Shown piece after piece: positions 32,531-44,942 of a DNA stretch of 64,000 nucleotides. The DNA is from Pestalotiopsis fici W106-1 (lineage: Eukaryota; Ascomycota; Sordariomycetes; Amphisphaeriales; Sporocadaceae): assembly GCF_000516985.1 (NCBI RefSeq), contig NW_006917092.1, forward strand, positions 2,868,619 to 2,932,618. Direction: 5' to 3'. Each line of letters begins with the position of its first letter. The first letter of the stretch is position 1. The notes beneath the pieces are model-generated. The model did not search any database, was not told where the DNA came from, and worked only from the letters and a program-made list of their open reading frames with translations. Made by a program: the position numbers and the translations under genes.

Positions 32531-33803
32531 TTTGCCGCTGTAACTTCTTCGTCCCGAACAAAGATGGGGATTGTGCGAGACGGAAAGAAGACTTTATTGA
32601 GAGCAGTGTTAAGGTTACTAGGTACTTTGCATAGATGGAGCAAAGTGGATAACGAAGCTTGGTGCGATCTGGGGGTATAAGTAAGGAGGAAGGAGCCTTA
32701 TCAGAGTTCAATGCTCTTGCCTCCCACAGTATTAACACAATCACCCACCTTGACTCCAGTTTACAACTTTGACGAGTCTGTTGCCTAAAAGATAAAAGGT
32801 ATGTACTCTTTCTCGACACGGAGGCAAATGAACAAACAAATTGATATATGTAGGTACCTATTCAACTCATCTGACACCCTGATCAGGGCAGCAAACTGCG
32901 AAAAATGCTGCCGATGCAGACCCAAACATGCACCGGAAAACAACGTTGAAGGCCAAGAACCTGATAACCAAAAGTTACGTAGGTCATGCAAGGTAAGACA
33001 AAAGAGGCTCCAGGACGGGAGAGGCTTGGGGGGTCGGCTAGTCTCCCCCGGAACCGCGTGCAGCCAATTGGATATTGCCCCCAGGCTGCGCCCTGGCTAA
33101 AGGGGGGGGATTAGACCCATAACAGCATCGATACTAGAGAGCGTCACTCACGGCAATCAACAAAGACAGCACTGTCAACTTCTTCACCGCATCACTCGGA
33201 AGGCTGACTACATGTTCCCCGGACTTTCATAAGCCGGGACATGGTTCCGAATTTCCCGGTCGGGCACGGATTGCCTCAGATGATCAATACGAGAAGCTCG
33301 TCCCGTCGCGTCCGCTCTTTTCTTCGCTTCTTTGACCGGGAGAACACCGGCTGAACCACGGATGATCGTAATGGGATGGATGATCATCGCCTACATGCAG
33401 TGCCAGGCCGATTATGGCGATATCTCTGCTGCAAAGAACGTAATATATCCCAAAGTGGATAAATCGTTGATCTGCCTGATCACCCAAGTCTTCAACAGGA
33501 TATAGTCACGGCTTCTTTCTACCGTCAACGCGGACTTCCGGACTTGTGCACATCACATTTTTGCGCGAATAAGAAACACATGATCAAGAGTCAAGCTGGA
33601 AATGACATGCATTGTCCAAACCAAATCAATTAACACGCTTGCATACGGGATTATTCGTGAGTTGCCGAGAGTCAACTGACCGGTTGTACCCACTTCATCT
33701 AGGCTGCATCAGGGGATTCCACTCAAGAACTTGTGTAACACCATGTCGATGCTTTCAAACATGACATTAACAAACAGAAACTGACATTGAATAGACCAAC
33801 AAA
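32531..33803. other. promoter region of the GH3 gene / 3' flank of the MFS gene
   Basis: 1.27 kb with no gene. GC-rich tracts such as CTCCCCCGGAACC and AGGGGGGGG near 33045-33108 could hold carbon-catabolite repressor sites, but none is decisive. Confidence 0.35.
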
Positions 33804-35579
33804 CTAAGGCCTCCATCTCCAGGCTGGGTTCCTCCATTCCAGATCTTCAATCTCCTCGGAAGTGAGCCCGTCGAGCGCCTGATCAATGTCCTTCTGATCA
33901 CGTTTCTTGTTGTCGCGCTCCATCCACAGCAAGGTAAGGGTACTGGAGATGAGAATAGTCGACGCAGCTGCCAGGTTGAGCCCGTTGCCAATGTGGTAAT
34001 TGGGTGCATCCCAGGCAATGTAGCTCCAGGTTGCGACCAGCCCACCAATGTTACCAAATGTCATATTGGTAGCGAGCGACATGCTGCGGGATGTGTCGCT
34101 AATTACCTGCGCGGCAACTTGCGCGTTGGCCATGGGTCCGATGGCAAAGGTGCTGCTGGTCAGGAAGAACGTGGCAGCGTATCGGACCGTTGGGTTGGTG
34201 CTACCGAGGAACATGGCGTAGCCGAGCATAACCAAAGGCGCAGAAGCAATGATGAAGTGCTGTCTCTTGTCCGTTCTCCAACTCAGTGCAGGAAGCAGTA
34301 GAGTAAAGAAGGCTCCGACAATGTATGGGGGCACCGTGTAAAGTTGCTTTTGAATTGTTGTATAAGTCGGGTAGATGGTGGCGACGATCGTGGGTAGGAA
34401 AAAGGCCAATCCCTGGACTGTGATATTGTTGAGCATGAAGACGAATGCTGTACTCAATACGGCAGGGTTCCAGAATCCGAGCCACAGCTTCTTCTTGGTG
34501 AATTTGTCGAGAACACTGGTTTGTCCGACACGCTCTGACTTGACTCTGGCAATAGCCAAGTCCTTCTCCTCCTGCGTGAGCCTGTGTTGACACGATTAGT
34601 TGCGCCATTCTCTAGATTTCATGTAAATCTGCATGGTGATATTCCTTACCATCGTGCAGTCGCTGGTCGATCTGTCAGCGTGAAAAAGGATATCAACGAC
34701 AGACCAATCGTAATGATTCCTTCAATCGCAAAGATCATGCGCCACTTGTGCAGAGTACCAAAGCCGGGCAAACTCAGAATTCCAGACGCAAGAAGACCGC
34801 CAAAGGCGCCTGCCAGAGGGGACATGACGATGAAGAGGGAAAGTCTGAAGGCCAGCTCCGAACGTCGGTACCTGCGATTTGTTTGTTCAGCACCATTAAT
34901 CAAATGGAGGAGCGGAAATTGTACAAACTCACCAGCGTGACAAGTAGTAGGATATTCCCGGCATCATACCACTTTCAAACACACCAAGCACGAAGCGCAC
35001 GCCACAGGCCTGCGGCAACGTGGTGACGAATGCAGTACCGAGAGATGCAATGCCGAAGCACAGGGACATGATTGGAATCGCCCAGCCGGGTCCAAGCCAC
35101 TTGCAACCGAGATTGCAGGGCACCTCAAACAGGATATAGCTGATGTAAAAGACCGACAGCAGCTTGTTATAGTCGTACGTGCCCGTCATGCCCAATTCTG
35201 TTTCGAGCCCAGCTAGCCTGGCATTACCTGAAGCGGCGTCAGTCTGCAATGCTCATTCAGGATCTAAAGTTGTTGCGCGGCCTACCAATGTTTGCTCGAT
35301 CGATGAAACAGAACAGATAGAGGAGCGCGACAGTAGGTATGACATAGAGATCGATCTTTAGGCGCAACTTTCTCTCGGCGGCCTTGTCAATATGGACCAA
35401 TGAATGACCATATCTGTATGGCGCGTTAGTCCATGTGCACATTTCACATTTCCGACACGTCTTAAGGGCAATATTCACCTGTCGGTGGCGGCCAGGCCCC
35501 TTTCCGCTGCGGTATGGACATTTTCCTCGTGCTTCATGTCCATGACTTTTTCATTCCGAGTGTCGTCGTGGTACGCCAT
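33804..35579 (-). CDS. MFS transporter, anion:cation symporter (allantoate permease/Dal5-Tna1) family
   Basis: 507 residues from five exons: 35579..35479, 35413..35286, 35227..34933, 34871..34650 and 34581..33804; introns of 58-68 nt, phases consistent. About 12 transmembrane segments are visible, with the family hallmarks LLYLFCFIDRANIGNARLAG at the end of TM1, SYILFEVPCNLGCKWLGPG (TM2-3) and RFVLGVFESGMMPGISYYLS (TM4). The acidic N- and C-tails face the cytosol. The ACS family imports small carboxylates, vitamins or ureides (allantoate, nicotinate, pantothenate and others) with protons; the substrate cannot be read from sequence. It lies upstream of the GH3 gene on the same strand with 1.27 kb between. 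Confidence 0.92.
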
Positions 35580-37051
35580 CTTGGGCTGCGTGGGGAGAAC
35601 TCTTTTCGCTCGCTCGACCTGAGAAGAGAAGCACGAGACAAGAGAAGGAAACAAGACAAGAAGAGGTCAGGAGAGTGGCATATTTACAGTAACCCCGGCC
35701 GGAGTAAGTAATGCTGATCGGATATTGATTAAGTTGCGATAAAAGCTACTAGGGTCGTACGTAACCACCGACCCTTTCTTATTGACCCGTGAGTAAGAGT
35801 CCGGGGTTCACTTTTTCTCTTCTGGACAAAAGGCCGAGGTGCGATCCTGCGCATCCTTCGTGTCTTGCGGAATAGTGGGATAAGTGTTTATCAAGCGAGA
35901 AAGTGCCAAGACAGAACGTTTGGAGAATCCCAGCACATTCAAGCCTGGGCAGGTGTTTGGAGTCAGTGCCCAACCAATCGATTTCGAAGCATGACTCTCA
36001 GCCGTCGCCTTTTGCACAAGCCGCTGAAGCTTAAAGGGGACTTCAGTGGCTTTTCCTATCACTAGTTGCTATCTAGCTCTGTCTCCCCCATATGGGGTTC
36101 CGTGCGGGGGTGGAGAGGTTGAGAAGCCACTGTGAATAGACCATCTTGGCATGAGGAGCATCATCGGCCAAAGACCCAGAGTTGGAATGGTGTCTGCCTT
36201 GATTGAAGCGCCAAGACTCTTTCAAAACGCAGAAAAAGCATGGCAGTGGACCTGCTCGACAATTACCGCTGCGTACGTGGTAGCAACGATACGACGCGTT
36301 GACCCTGCGCGCCCCTCGACTTGAAGGACAAAAGGGAAAGTCACACATATATATGCATGATAAGTAGGACTCATCACAACGTCTTGTACGAATTGCGGAA
36401 TATTGCTTAACCAGAATCGACCACACGGCGATAAGTCGGACTCTCAGAGACTGTTGACATCTTGAGATTCGTTCATATCACAGCAAGACCATATCCACCT
36501 TTGAAGAAAGGAACGATCCAACACGGCTCCGAGAGCCTGGAAACGGACTCATAATCTCATCAGGTATGGAAGTATACCAACATGAACGATGCGAGCTGGA
36601 GTTCGTGGGTGCAGAGCATCCAGAGTCAGCCTGGCGGATCGTATTGGTATGCCAGAACTAACCAAACACGGTAAGCTAGCACCTATTGGTTCATAGGGCT
36701 CAGCCATGAATTCCAATCATTTGTTTTCTCTGAATTTCAAATTCATGAACTCCTCATGTTAAGCGTTACGTATAGTTCTTCTATAGAGCGTGCAACAAGA
36801 AGGCAAGACGTTGAGTACATTGAAGATCTGGACTGTGAGATGAACTAGTAGTAGCTAATGATAAGCGCAATCATTTAGTCCAACCCGAGAAGCGCAATCA
36901 CAATGATGAACCCGCAATAGCCACATCATTCCCAACAATGATTGGCCCCTCAGTCCCTCAGTGCTGAACCCACCGAGACTGACTTACTCCGGGTTCCCGG
37001 AGATTCTTTCTCAACGGAGTATTAGGTCGTCATGGCGACAGAATCGATCTA

Positions 37052-37540
37052 CTATGTATCAATGAAGCCAATCTGCGGCTCGTTGTGACGAACAAAAAAT
37101 TCCTCAATTATAGAGGTTAGGATCACGTGCAACATGACGCCTCCAGCGATGGCGCCGCGCATGCAAAGTACAGTGGTATCTCTCAACTCAAACTCGGTGA
37201 TAAGATCGTCATGAATGGCTTTCGCGGCATCGTCGCTGGGTGAGGTTTCGGTCCATCCCTATAGGCTTGTTCTCGGATGATGCTGGAACAGGATCCGCTG
37301 AACTATCCAAGGGTGTGAGTTCGAGACTCCCACGTTGGGCAAGACTTAAGAGATATGAATATGGTGCTAAAGTATGATCGGACTTCAAACAGTGTTCATA
37401 CGGGCCGCTCGATGCGCATACGACTTGTAACCCAGCAATGTTCCCCAGGACACCCATCATCACGGAAATATGGAACAAATTGATAGTACGGGGGGAAACG
37501 GACTCATTGACAAAATGGATAGTTGATATCCAGTTTCATT
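37052..37540 (-). pseudogene. frame-broken C-terminal coding remnant, membrane-protein-like, unidentified
   Basis: Two stop-free minus-strand frames overlap end to end. The upstream one runs from about 37540 to 37209 and includes NLFHISVMMGVLGNIAGLQ. The downstream one runs from about 37260 to a stop at 37054-37052 and includes DDAAKAIHDDLITEFELRD and AIAGGVMLHVILTSIIEEFF. Both have convincing protein composition with hydrophobic helices. They would be continuous if one base in the GGG run near 37257-37259 were absent. More fragments in other frames lie upstream to 37793. I cannot name the family. It could be a pseudogene or a sequencing error in a real gene. Confidence 0.4.
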
Positions 37541-38792
37541 TCCAGTGACCATTATCAGAGTCACAAGACCAGTGCAAACCCCTCCCAAAATCGACAAGTA
37601 AATGACTTTGGTATTTGGAACAGAGCACCTTTGCGTCAGCAATTCGGCCGACAGTGACACACGCATACCATGGCTTGATGTGTTGATGACTGTCCGAATG
37701 ATAGGGGTGATCAGAGTACAGCTTGAGAGCCTGGGCTATCAAGAGCAGTATAAGGCCAAAGCTTTGGGCAAAAGATTCCAGGCATGCCATCATGGGATTA
37801 CTAAGACTAACTCGTAAGTTCTGTATAATCTGAGTAGACCACGTCCTTCCTCAGGCTGTCTTTAGATAGCAGTTCCAGTTTCCTGATTCCTTAGGCCTGC
37901 CACGCAAAAATGGAGGCTGTTTGGCACCTACAAACGGCTTCGAATCATCTCAATTCATCCTGCATCAGATTTGGCAACTTTAACAAAAGCTCAACAAATC
38001 AGTCATCTCAACAAATATCTCCCATCCACTATTTTCTTGATACACCCATTCTTTTTCCTATATATATCACTCCATTCTCATTAGGTAATTGGATATGTTT
38101 TACTTCTAGTCTCCAATAAACTTTATAAATGATTCTCTTGATCAAACTCTCCCCCCAGCTCCTGGGACCCTCAAAACTTCTAAGACATTCGTCTCCATTT
38201 TTCAGTAATAAGAGATGTATATACTGATCCATGCTCCATGTCTCAAGACATGCTACGCGAAGTGAACGAAGCTATCAAACATAGGATCGGACATCTCAAT
38301 AGCGTGTTAAGAATCCGGCAAGCTCAAACTTAGCACCACAATACCTTAGGGGTTGTATACGTCGAGTTCAAGTCACTTAATACGAGCTCATCGGCAATGA
38401 TAGTTCTTCACTGATTCTGCCAACATCGCCACTTGACCCTTCGCTAAAAGTTTTGACCCTTTTGCCATTTCCTGCCACCACACAACAATCAGACACTGCT
38501 GGCTATTCGACTCTTTGCATTTCTTCGCCCCTCAATAACTCTCCATCACCTAATTCTTCCAGTCTGCTTTCTTTAGTCCTTTTGTGCCGGACTCGTTTTC
38601 ATTGGCGCGTATAACTAGCAACTGTTGGCTACTCCATTGTGGTATCCCGCAACTCGCAAATACATCTGGCCAACAACGGATGGACTCTTGATCTACGCAA
38701 ACCTCGACAGGTGTTTCTCTGAATACTGTCTATAGCATATCAAGACACAGCCAAGTCTCAAGAACTAATACAGACAGCTGTTGAGCTATTCG

Positions 38793-38813
38793 GGACCCAA
38801 TTTCATTGGGTCC
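38793..38813. repeat. perfect 9-bp inverted repeat (hairpin)
   Basis: GGACCCAAT, a 3-nt loop TTC, then ATTGGGTCC. All nine pairs match. It lies in a gene-free region, so it could be a transposon end, a terminator-like structure or chance. Confidence 0.6.
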
Positions 38814-40654
38814 GTCCCAGCTCCGACGCTGAAGCTGAGTAAGCTCCGAACAGAGTCGGCGGCCATGACTTGAGTTGAGTCACAGATTCCCCCTGATAAT
38901 GAGTACCCAAGCGCTGGTATTCCATCTGATGATCGCCAGGATGGCGTCATGACCGTGATTATGCAGGCAGAGTACTCACGATTCGAGGAATCATCGTTGT
39001 CAGGGCCCAGCCCGACCCTAGGAGAACCTTGTTATTTCCTTCAGCAGCATTCACTGATAGGATCGATGGAAATGGCTCCATATACTTGTCGTTGCTCCAT
39101 CTTTGCGTACTCTTCAATAGGTCAGCGAGATCGAGAAGTTCTTTGACCAAGGTTTGCTAAGTTTCACTCGACTCAAGCATCGCTACCACACTAGAAGTAC
39201 ACATTCGCCTGCCCCGATGCTAGTGAATAGACACGCGCAGCCTCGTGGGATAGCGAACCACATACAAACTCCTCCAAATGGGGGAGACTCGAGTGTGCGT
39301 GCATCATGCACTAGGCACCACTGCGACCTCGCAAAGGCCACCGACACGTTCCTCGACCAAGCCGCCGTTTGACAACCTGCGACAACGTATGTTAGGTTTC
39401 AAAGGTTATTTAATGCGCTGGCGCTCCTAATGATTGATTTAATGGGTATATTGCGACTCCCGGTCTTCTTTCTTTTCTTTAGGGGCTTAGTACAGGCTAT
39501 TGAGAGATACCTTGGCTCTACACGCCCCATAGATCGACTCTTCTGTCCGCTTGCAGAAATTCGCAACTGCACACCGTCATTCGCCACCGATACGGTGAAT
39601 ACAAGGATATATTGCAGCGTGCCTTGAACAAATTCGAAATACCTCTCCCAGGATCGAGAGAACGAATGGCCAAGCAATATTTGCTAGCTCCAGCTCGACG
39701 AGTGGATCAACGATGGGCAGTACCATTCGGATGCTAAGGCAGAAAAGCAGCTCAAGAGGCTCAAGTATTTGCCAGAGCTACTATTTGCGACATACGGACC
39801 CGGCCATTCAGCGTTGGATGCCAAGAAAAGAATAGGGCAAGGAACTCGATTGGTAGCCCATATCCATTGTTCGCTTTACTACCTACTTACCATGTATTCT
39901 GCCAATTCGAGTCTCATAGAAATCTTGGTCGGACATTGCCAACTTGGGGCTGTCGATGCATCAATCCGGACCAAACTCTACAGTCGCCTTGTTCACAAAT
40001 CATTGATACAGTAATCATGATGTCTCATCCGAAATCGTAGGAAGCTTGGCTTGGAAAAATTACCAGAAACAGAAATGTATAATTCCAGACAGACCTAACC
40101 AAGCCCCAATTTCAGCCGCCCCATAAAATCCAAGACAGTTCGGAATTTCTGTATGGGCAGGCTTTTACGGGATACTGCCCAGTCCCATATGGTGGCCGCA
40201 CTCGCTCTATATCCGGGGCAAAAAGACCCTGGTACCCATTTATTTTGGTTAAGCTTGGTGTCTGGTCCGCCCCAGGTGGTGCATTGCCCCTCGCCTTTTT
40301 CCCGGTGAAAATGCCCCTCCATTTGATGATGAGATGATCGGGGGAATTGATTGTCCAAACTGCTTCTTGCCTCTCTTGAGTTAGAAAGAAAGCTTGGGGT
40401 GGCGCAACGGCAGAAGAGGGCTCAGCTCCAAATGTCTCCCCAGGGGAGAGAGTATTTGTCATTGCGATTCTGTTTTGCGACAACCCCCAGATTTAAAATA
40501 AAGTCAGTCACGTCATGAGCTTCAGTGCTGTACGTGCATCCTGACCTTCCGCAATTGTATATCTAGCACACACAAATCACCGGTAGTAGCTTGCATTTAT
40601 AATCCTTCTTGTTATTTTCTTCTCTCTATCTAGTACAGCAAATCCACCTTTTAT

Positions 40655-41463
40655 ATGGGCCAAGCGTTTAGCAATATAACCAGACAAACACTACTACTCG
40701 TCACCCTCGCAGTTGTATTCCTGGCCATGGCCTTTCAGATGCCCAACTTTCTCGCCCGACTCTTCCGACCCCTCTCCACCACCAGCAGAATGTCCATTAC
40801 CGGCGACGCGACCAACGGTATCGGCGGCGGCGGCGGCGGCCTCACCTCCCTGCCCGAGGGCGCCGAGAAGGCGACCGTGGCCGCTGGCTGCTTCTGGGGC
40901 GTTGAGCACCTCTACCGCAAGCACTTTGGCGGCAAGGGCCTGTACGATGCGCGCGTCGGCTACATTGGCGGCGACGTGAATAACCCGACCTACCGCGCCG
41001 TATGCCGAGGCGACACTGGACGTAAGTCACAACCAGCTTGTTATATAATACGTCAAGACAATTAGGGGAAAGAGAATTGTTGTAGCTAATCAGCTTCTTT
41101 TACTTTGCTCCAGACGCCGAAGCCACCCAAATCATCTACGACCCAACCAAGATCACCTACCAGCAGCTCCTCGAGTTCTTTTACCGCATGCACGACCCGA
41201 CCACGGCCAACAGCCAGGGGCCCGACGTGGGCTCGCAGTACCGGTCGGGCATATTCACCCACGGCCCGGAGCAGGAGCGCGTCGCCCGCGAGGTCACGGC
41301 CGCCGTCAACGACCAGTGGTGGAAGGGCCGCGTCGTCACAGAGGTCCTGCCCGCCGGCCGCTGGTGGGACGCCGAGGACTACCACCAGGAGTACCTGCAC
41401 AAGAACCCCAGCGGCTACGAGTGCCCCAGTCACTTTCTCCGGTCCTTTCCTGACCTCAAGTGA
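40655..41463 (+). CDS. peptide methionine-S-sulfoxide reductase MsrA with N-terminal membrane/targeting extension
   Basis: 238 residues. Exons are 40655..41021 and 41114..41463; the intron (GTAAGT..CCAG, 92 nt) splits GDTG|HAEA. The catalytic motif GCFWG is at 78-82 with the reactive Cys79; other MsrA signatures are [53 protein letters not shown] and AEDYHQEYL. The enzyme reduces methionine-S-sulfoxide in oxidised proteins. The first 45 residues are not part of the core: a hydrophobic stretch ([16 protein letters not shown]) is followed by Arg-containing sequence, suggesting a membrane anchor or mitochondrial presequence. An internal ATG at 40790 (Met46) would give a cytosolic form. Confidence 0.94.
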
Positions 41464-42284
41464 CCATGCCCGAGAATGGAGCACAAGCTGTGAGGGACAG
41501 GAAGGGGGCGAAATACCGGTTGGGCCGAAAGGAGTTTCAATGCAACAAATTGTGGTTTAACAAGATACCAAGGGGAGGATTCAACACTAGATCTAAATGG
41601 ATGGAAATTATGGGCACCATAAACCGTGCGCCGAGGAACGCACAACCAAGACCTCACATGTGCCGTAAGTAAGAGGTTACCGCGATGGCTTGTGTGCAAA
41701 ATGTGCAATATACAGTAAAAGAAGGGAGAGGTCGGGAATAGTCATTCGAGAGCGACGAGCGACGAGCGCGTCGCCAAGGGGCCTCAATGTGGAACAAAAC
41801 AGTAAAAAAATAAAAATCTTATTCAACATGAATTTTCGATGCGGCAATCTTATAGACAGTGAATGTGTGTTGAATTACGGGTAATCCTGGCAAGTCTCAT
41901 GTTGAGCAATCAGTTTTCATCTGATGAAAGCTTGTATGGCTTTCCGACAATTACATTATGTTGAGATATTTCTGCTGAACGGCTGTTCGAATGTCCTTGT
42001 TGCGTTTCCATGCAGCTAATATCAACCGAGTGGTGCACAGGGTCGAAATGAAAATTAGAAATATTTCAAAGTTTTTATTTTGATTTGCCTTTTTTTTTTT
42101 TTCTTCTTTCTGCTCACTATGCCAGGTAGGCGATAAAAATGATAACGTATTAAAAAAACAGAGCCGCAGTATGAGGGGAGTATAAATCTAACTCATTCTT
42201 TTTCCTCAAGACCGTTGGTATCTTCGCCATCGTCGCGTCTTCTCATCCTCCTCTATTATACACTCGACCTCAGTAAAATCACAT
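41464..42284. other. convergent intergenic region
   Basis: 3' ends of MsrA and the BI-1-like gene. AT-rich from about 41800 to 42250, with a T-rich tract near 42089-42112. No gene is seen. Confidence 0.4.
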
Positions 42285-43390
42285 CTACTTGCGTCGGTTT
42301 TGCTGCATCATCAGAATCTGGACCATTCTGATGAATATGTTGAGGAAGTCCAATTCGAGCGAGATGCTCTCGTTGACAGGGTCCTGCTTGATGATGCCGC
42401 GCTCTGCCAGGCGGGCGTGGTGGAGCACCTTCTGGACATCGTACAGGGTGAAACCACCAAAGACGGCGAGACCACCGTACAGCCAGATGTTCTCGGTAAA
42501 GGCGAGGGTACGGACAGCAGTAGCGGGAATGACAAGAGGAGCGAGACCAGAGACGGCGACAATGGCGGCACCGGCCAACAGAGGTCCACCAATGTAGAGG
42601 TACTTCTCCTGCTTGGCAGTGGCACCAACAAAGGAGATGGAACCCATCATGGCAACAGTGTAGAGACCAGCACGAGCGATCAGGGCACCGGGGGCGAATG
42701 CAATCAGAGGAGCGATAAAGGCAGCCTGGGTGGCGTTGAAGGCAGTCCAGAGAGCGTACTTGGGAATGTAGCTAGCGGTTGGTTAGCAACTACTTCTCTC
42801 GAGTGTTCACAAAGTATTTTAGGAATAACTTACTTGTCAGGCTCAATCATGCGGGTTCCAATCATGGTACCAAAGCTGAGAGCAAGACCACCAATGGCCA
42901 CGACCCAAGGGTTGGTGACCATCATTCTGTACACGAAACCAGACTGGACCATTTGGCGCGCAGTCAAACCAATAATACCAATTCCGAGACCAGTGTGCAT
43001 GAAAGTCTGGTTCAAGTACGACCTCTCGAAAGCAGGCATGCCACCATCTTCGCGAGTCTCGCGGTTGAACATGATGTTCATGGCAATTAGGGTACCACCA
43101 AAGATGGCACCACCCGTGAGCAAGCGACGACTGAGGGAGCTCGCATCAGCCGGGGCGGCGCCAGCCTGGTACTGGTAGGATCGGGCCTGCTGGAAGACAT
43201 TGCGCTTGGTGGATCGGAGAATGGACGATGTGGTGGCCGTCCTCGAGGTGAAGAAGGACGACGACTGCTTTGTAGATGTTTGGTGGAATGCGCGAATGGG
43301 GGCGCTGCTTCGGAAAGCGGACTTCGTCAGCTCTGGGAGCTTTGTCGCCAGGCGCGCGGGCCCTTGGCGAACCGTAATGGTAAAGGACAT
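42285..43390 (-). CDS. mitochondrial Bax inhibitor-1/GHITM-like inner-membrane protein
   Basis: 347 residues. Exons are 43390..42834 and 42771..42285, with a 62-nt intron (GTAAGT..GCTAG) joining MIEPDN to YIPKYALW. MSFTITVRQGP was chosen as start; an upstream in-frame ATG at 43462 would put extra sequence before an ideal presequence. The first 95 or so residues are Arg/Ser/Thr-rich and free of acids, a mitochondrial targeting peptide. At least seven hydrophobic spans follow (GGAIFGGTLIAMNIMF, HTGLGIGIIGLTARQM, AIVAVSGLAPLVIPATAV and others). The BI-1 signature appears in NIWLYGGLAVFGGFTLYDVQ and SISLELDFLNIFIRMVQILM. GHITM/MICS1 relatives shape cristae and influence Ca/H exchange; that role is inferred. 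Confidence 0.92.
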
Positions 43391-44942
43391 GGCGTTGGAG
43401 GTATGCCCTAGGAGCAGTTTGAGTGTAACGGGCGATATGGGAAACAAAAGGGAATTGACCAAGACGATGAGTCGAGGATGTTGGGGAGGGACCCGGTGAT
43501 GGTTTTATTCAAAATCGTTAAGTCCGGGCCGGAGGCAAAGAAAGAATGACGACGAGGTTTCCCGAGGTGAAGGTGGAGCTTTTTTTCAGACCTGTGACCT
43601 GCCACCAGCTATGTTTGGAGCTTTCTGGCTTAGGTCATCGAGGCTGCTAAGAAGCTGGTGGAACATTCGTCAAAGGGCAGCTGGCGAGCCCGTCAACCCG
43701 TCAAACCCATCCGCTGCCGCCCGCAACAGTGCTTATTTTCCAGAGCTAGATCCCTGTTAGCAGCGCTTGAACTCCCGGGTCTTTGTCGCTGAATCGATCT
43801 GATTATGGATTAGCTTTTCTCTCATTGGCTGCGCAAAGGACAATTCTCGACATTTCCACCATTTATGGTGGTGCATGGAAAAATGTTAGTATACTATGGT
43901 AGACCCTTTCTCTTTTTAGAACTCGGAGACGTGCTCACAAGATGTTTGAATCAGATACGTATTGCGCGCTTCCTATTCCACATCACTTTCATGGTATTTC
44001 ATTCATTCAAGACCTACACAGCCGTTCCATAGCAATTATTACAGCCACAAATGCACCAATCAACAAGATGGTCGGAGACTGTTTGATCGACACTGGTAAA
44101 CTCATTTGAACTCAATTTCATATTATAACTGCCATTCTCAGCAAATTATCTGTTGATAGTACCTGCTTTCCATGATGAAGCACCATTTCTCGTAGCTCGG
44201 GTGGCCGAATGATGAGGAGGAAATCAACATAACATCCATGATCCAACCCATTGACTCAGCAGCCCACACGGGAGACAGCTGCCGACATATTTGAACCTTC
44301 AAGGCGTAATTGAAAGCCACGATGGCGCTCCCATAAATCCCTTCTGAGCTTTGCATATTCCGGTGGCCGAGGGGAGGGGCCTGATGTCTCTAAAATCTCC
44401 GATATTGAATGTGGTTACATTCGACTCAAGCCGTCGCTTGAATATCGGGACGCGTATCAAAGTATCACGGAGTTGCCCAATACAAAATTCACTCTAAATG
44501 AACAGACCTTGAAACTTGTAATAGATTTCCCCCCTCGAGGTCCTATGATTACAATCATCTAAACCGACTACCTGAAACATAAAGACTTGCTCTAGCCTAA
44601 AGACTTAAGCCGCATGAAAGTCTGGCGAGTTATATGCATAAGTTGGGCACTAGAAGTGAAGGTATATGTATACTTGACAACTCTGTGGTGTATACACCCA
44701 ACTTTTTTTTTGCTTCACTCACAATTCGTTACAAAGTGGCAGCTGCTGTCACCAGATACTAGAGTTAGGCAATATTCTTTGACGTTCGTCGTCTACTCTT
44801 TTTTTACCTCTTTCCAAACTTTTCTTTCTTACTCTTTGATTGCATTCATATATTGTCTTCTAGAGGCCTCGAAACCATTAGGTCAGATACCCCCACCTGA
44901 TGTTTCATTGCTGGTTTACCACATGACCAGTAAACACCTATC

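Larger units (their letters stand above)
35580..40654. other. 5-kb stretch without intact genes
   Basis: Only broken or motif-free reading frames occur. The best coding remnant is at 37052-37540 (listed separately), and a short hairpin lies at 38793-38813. A 123-codon minus-strand frame at 40112-40483, just upstream of MsrA, has no recognisable motif. Protein-like scraps near 39560-39720 are interrupted by stops. Overall this looks like decayed or rapidly turning-over sequence. Confidence 0.45.

Noticed and set aside
37305..37345. Second T-loop-like string GAGTTCGAGACTCCCAC
   Set aside because: It lies inside a protein-like frame, one stem pair fails, and no anticodon arm is present.
40112..40483. 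123-codon minus-strand frame upstream of MsrA
   Set aside because: No motif, no splice partners and it occupies the MsrA promoter; possibly real but unsupported.
35580..40654. Intact transposon in the gene-free stretch
   Set aside because: No transposase, reverse transcriptase, long terminal or inverted repeats were found beyond one short hairpin.
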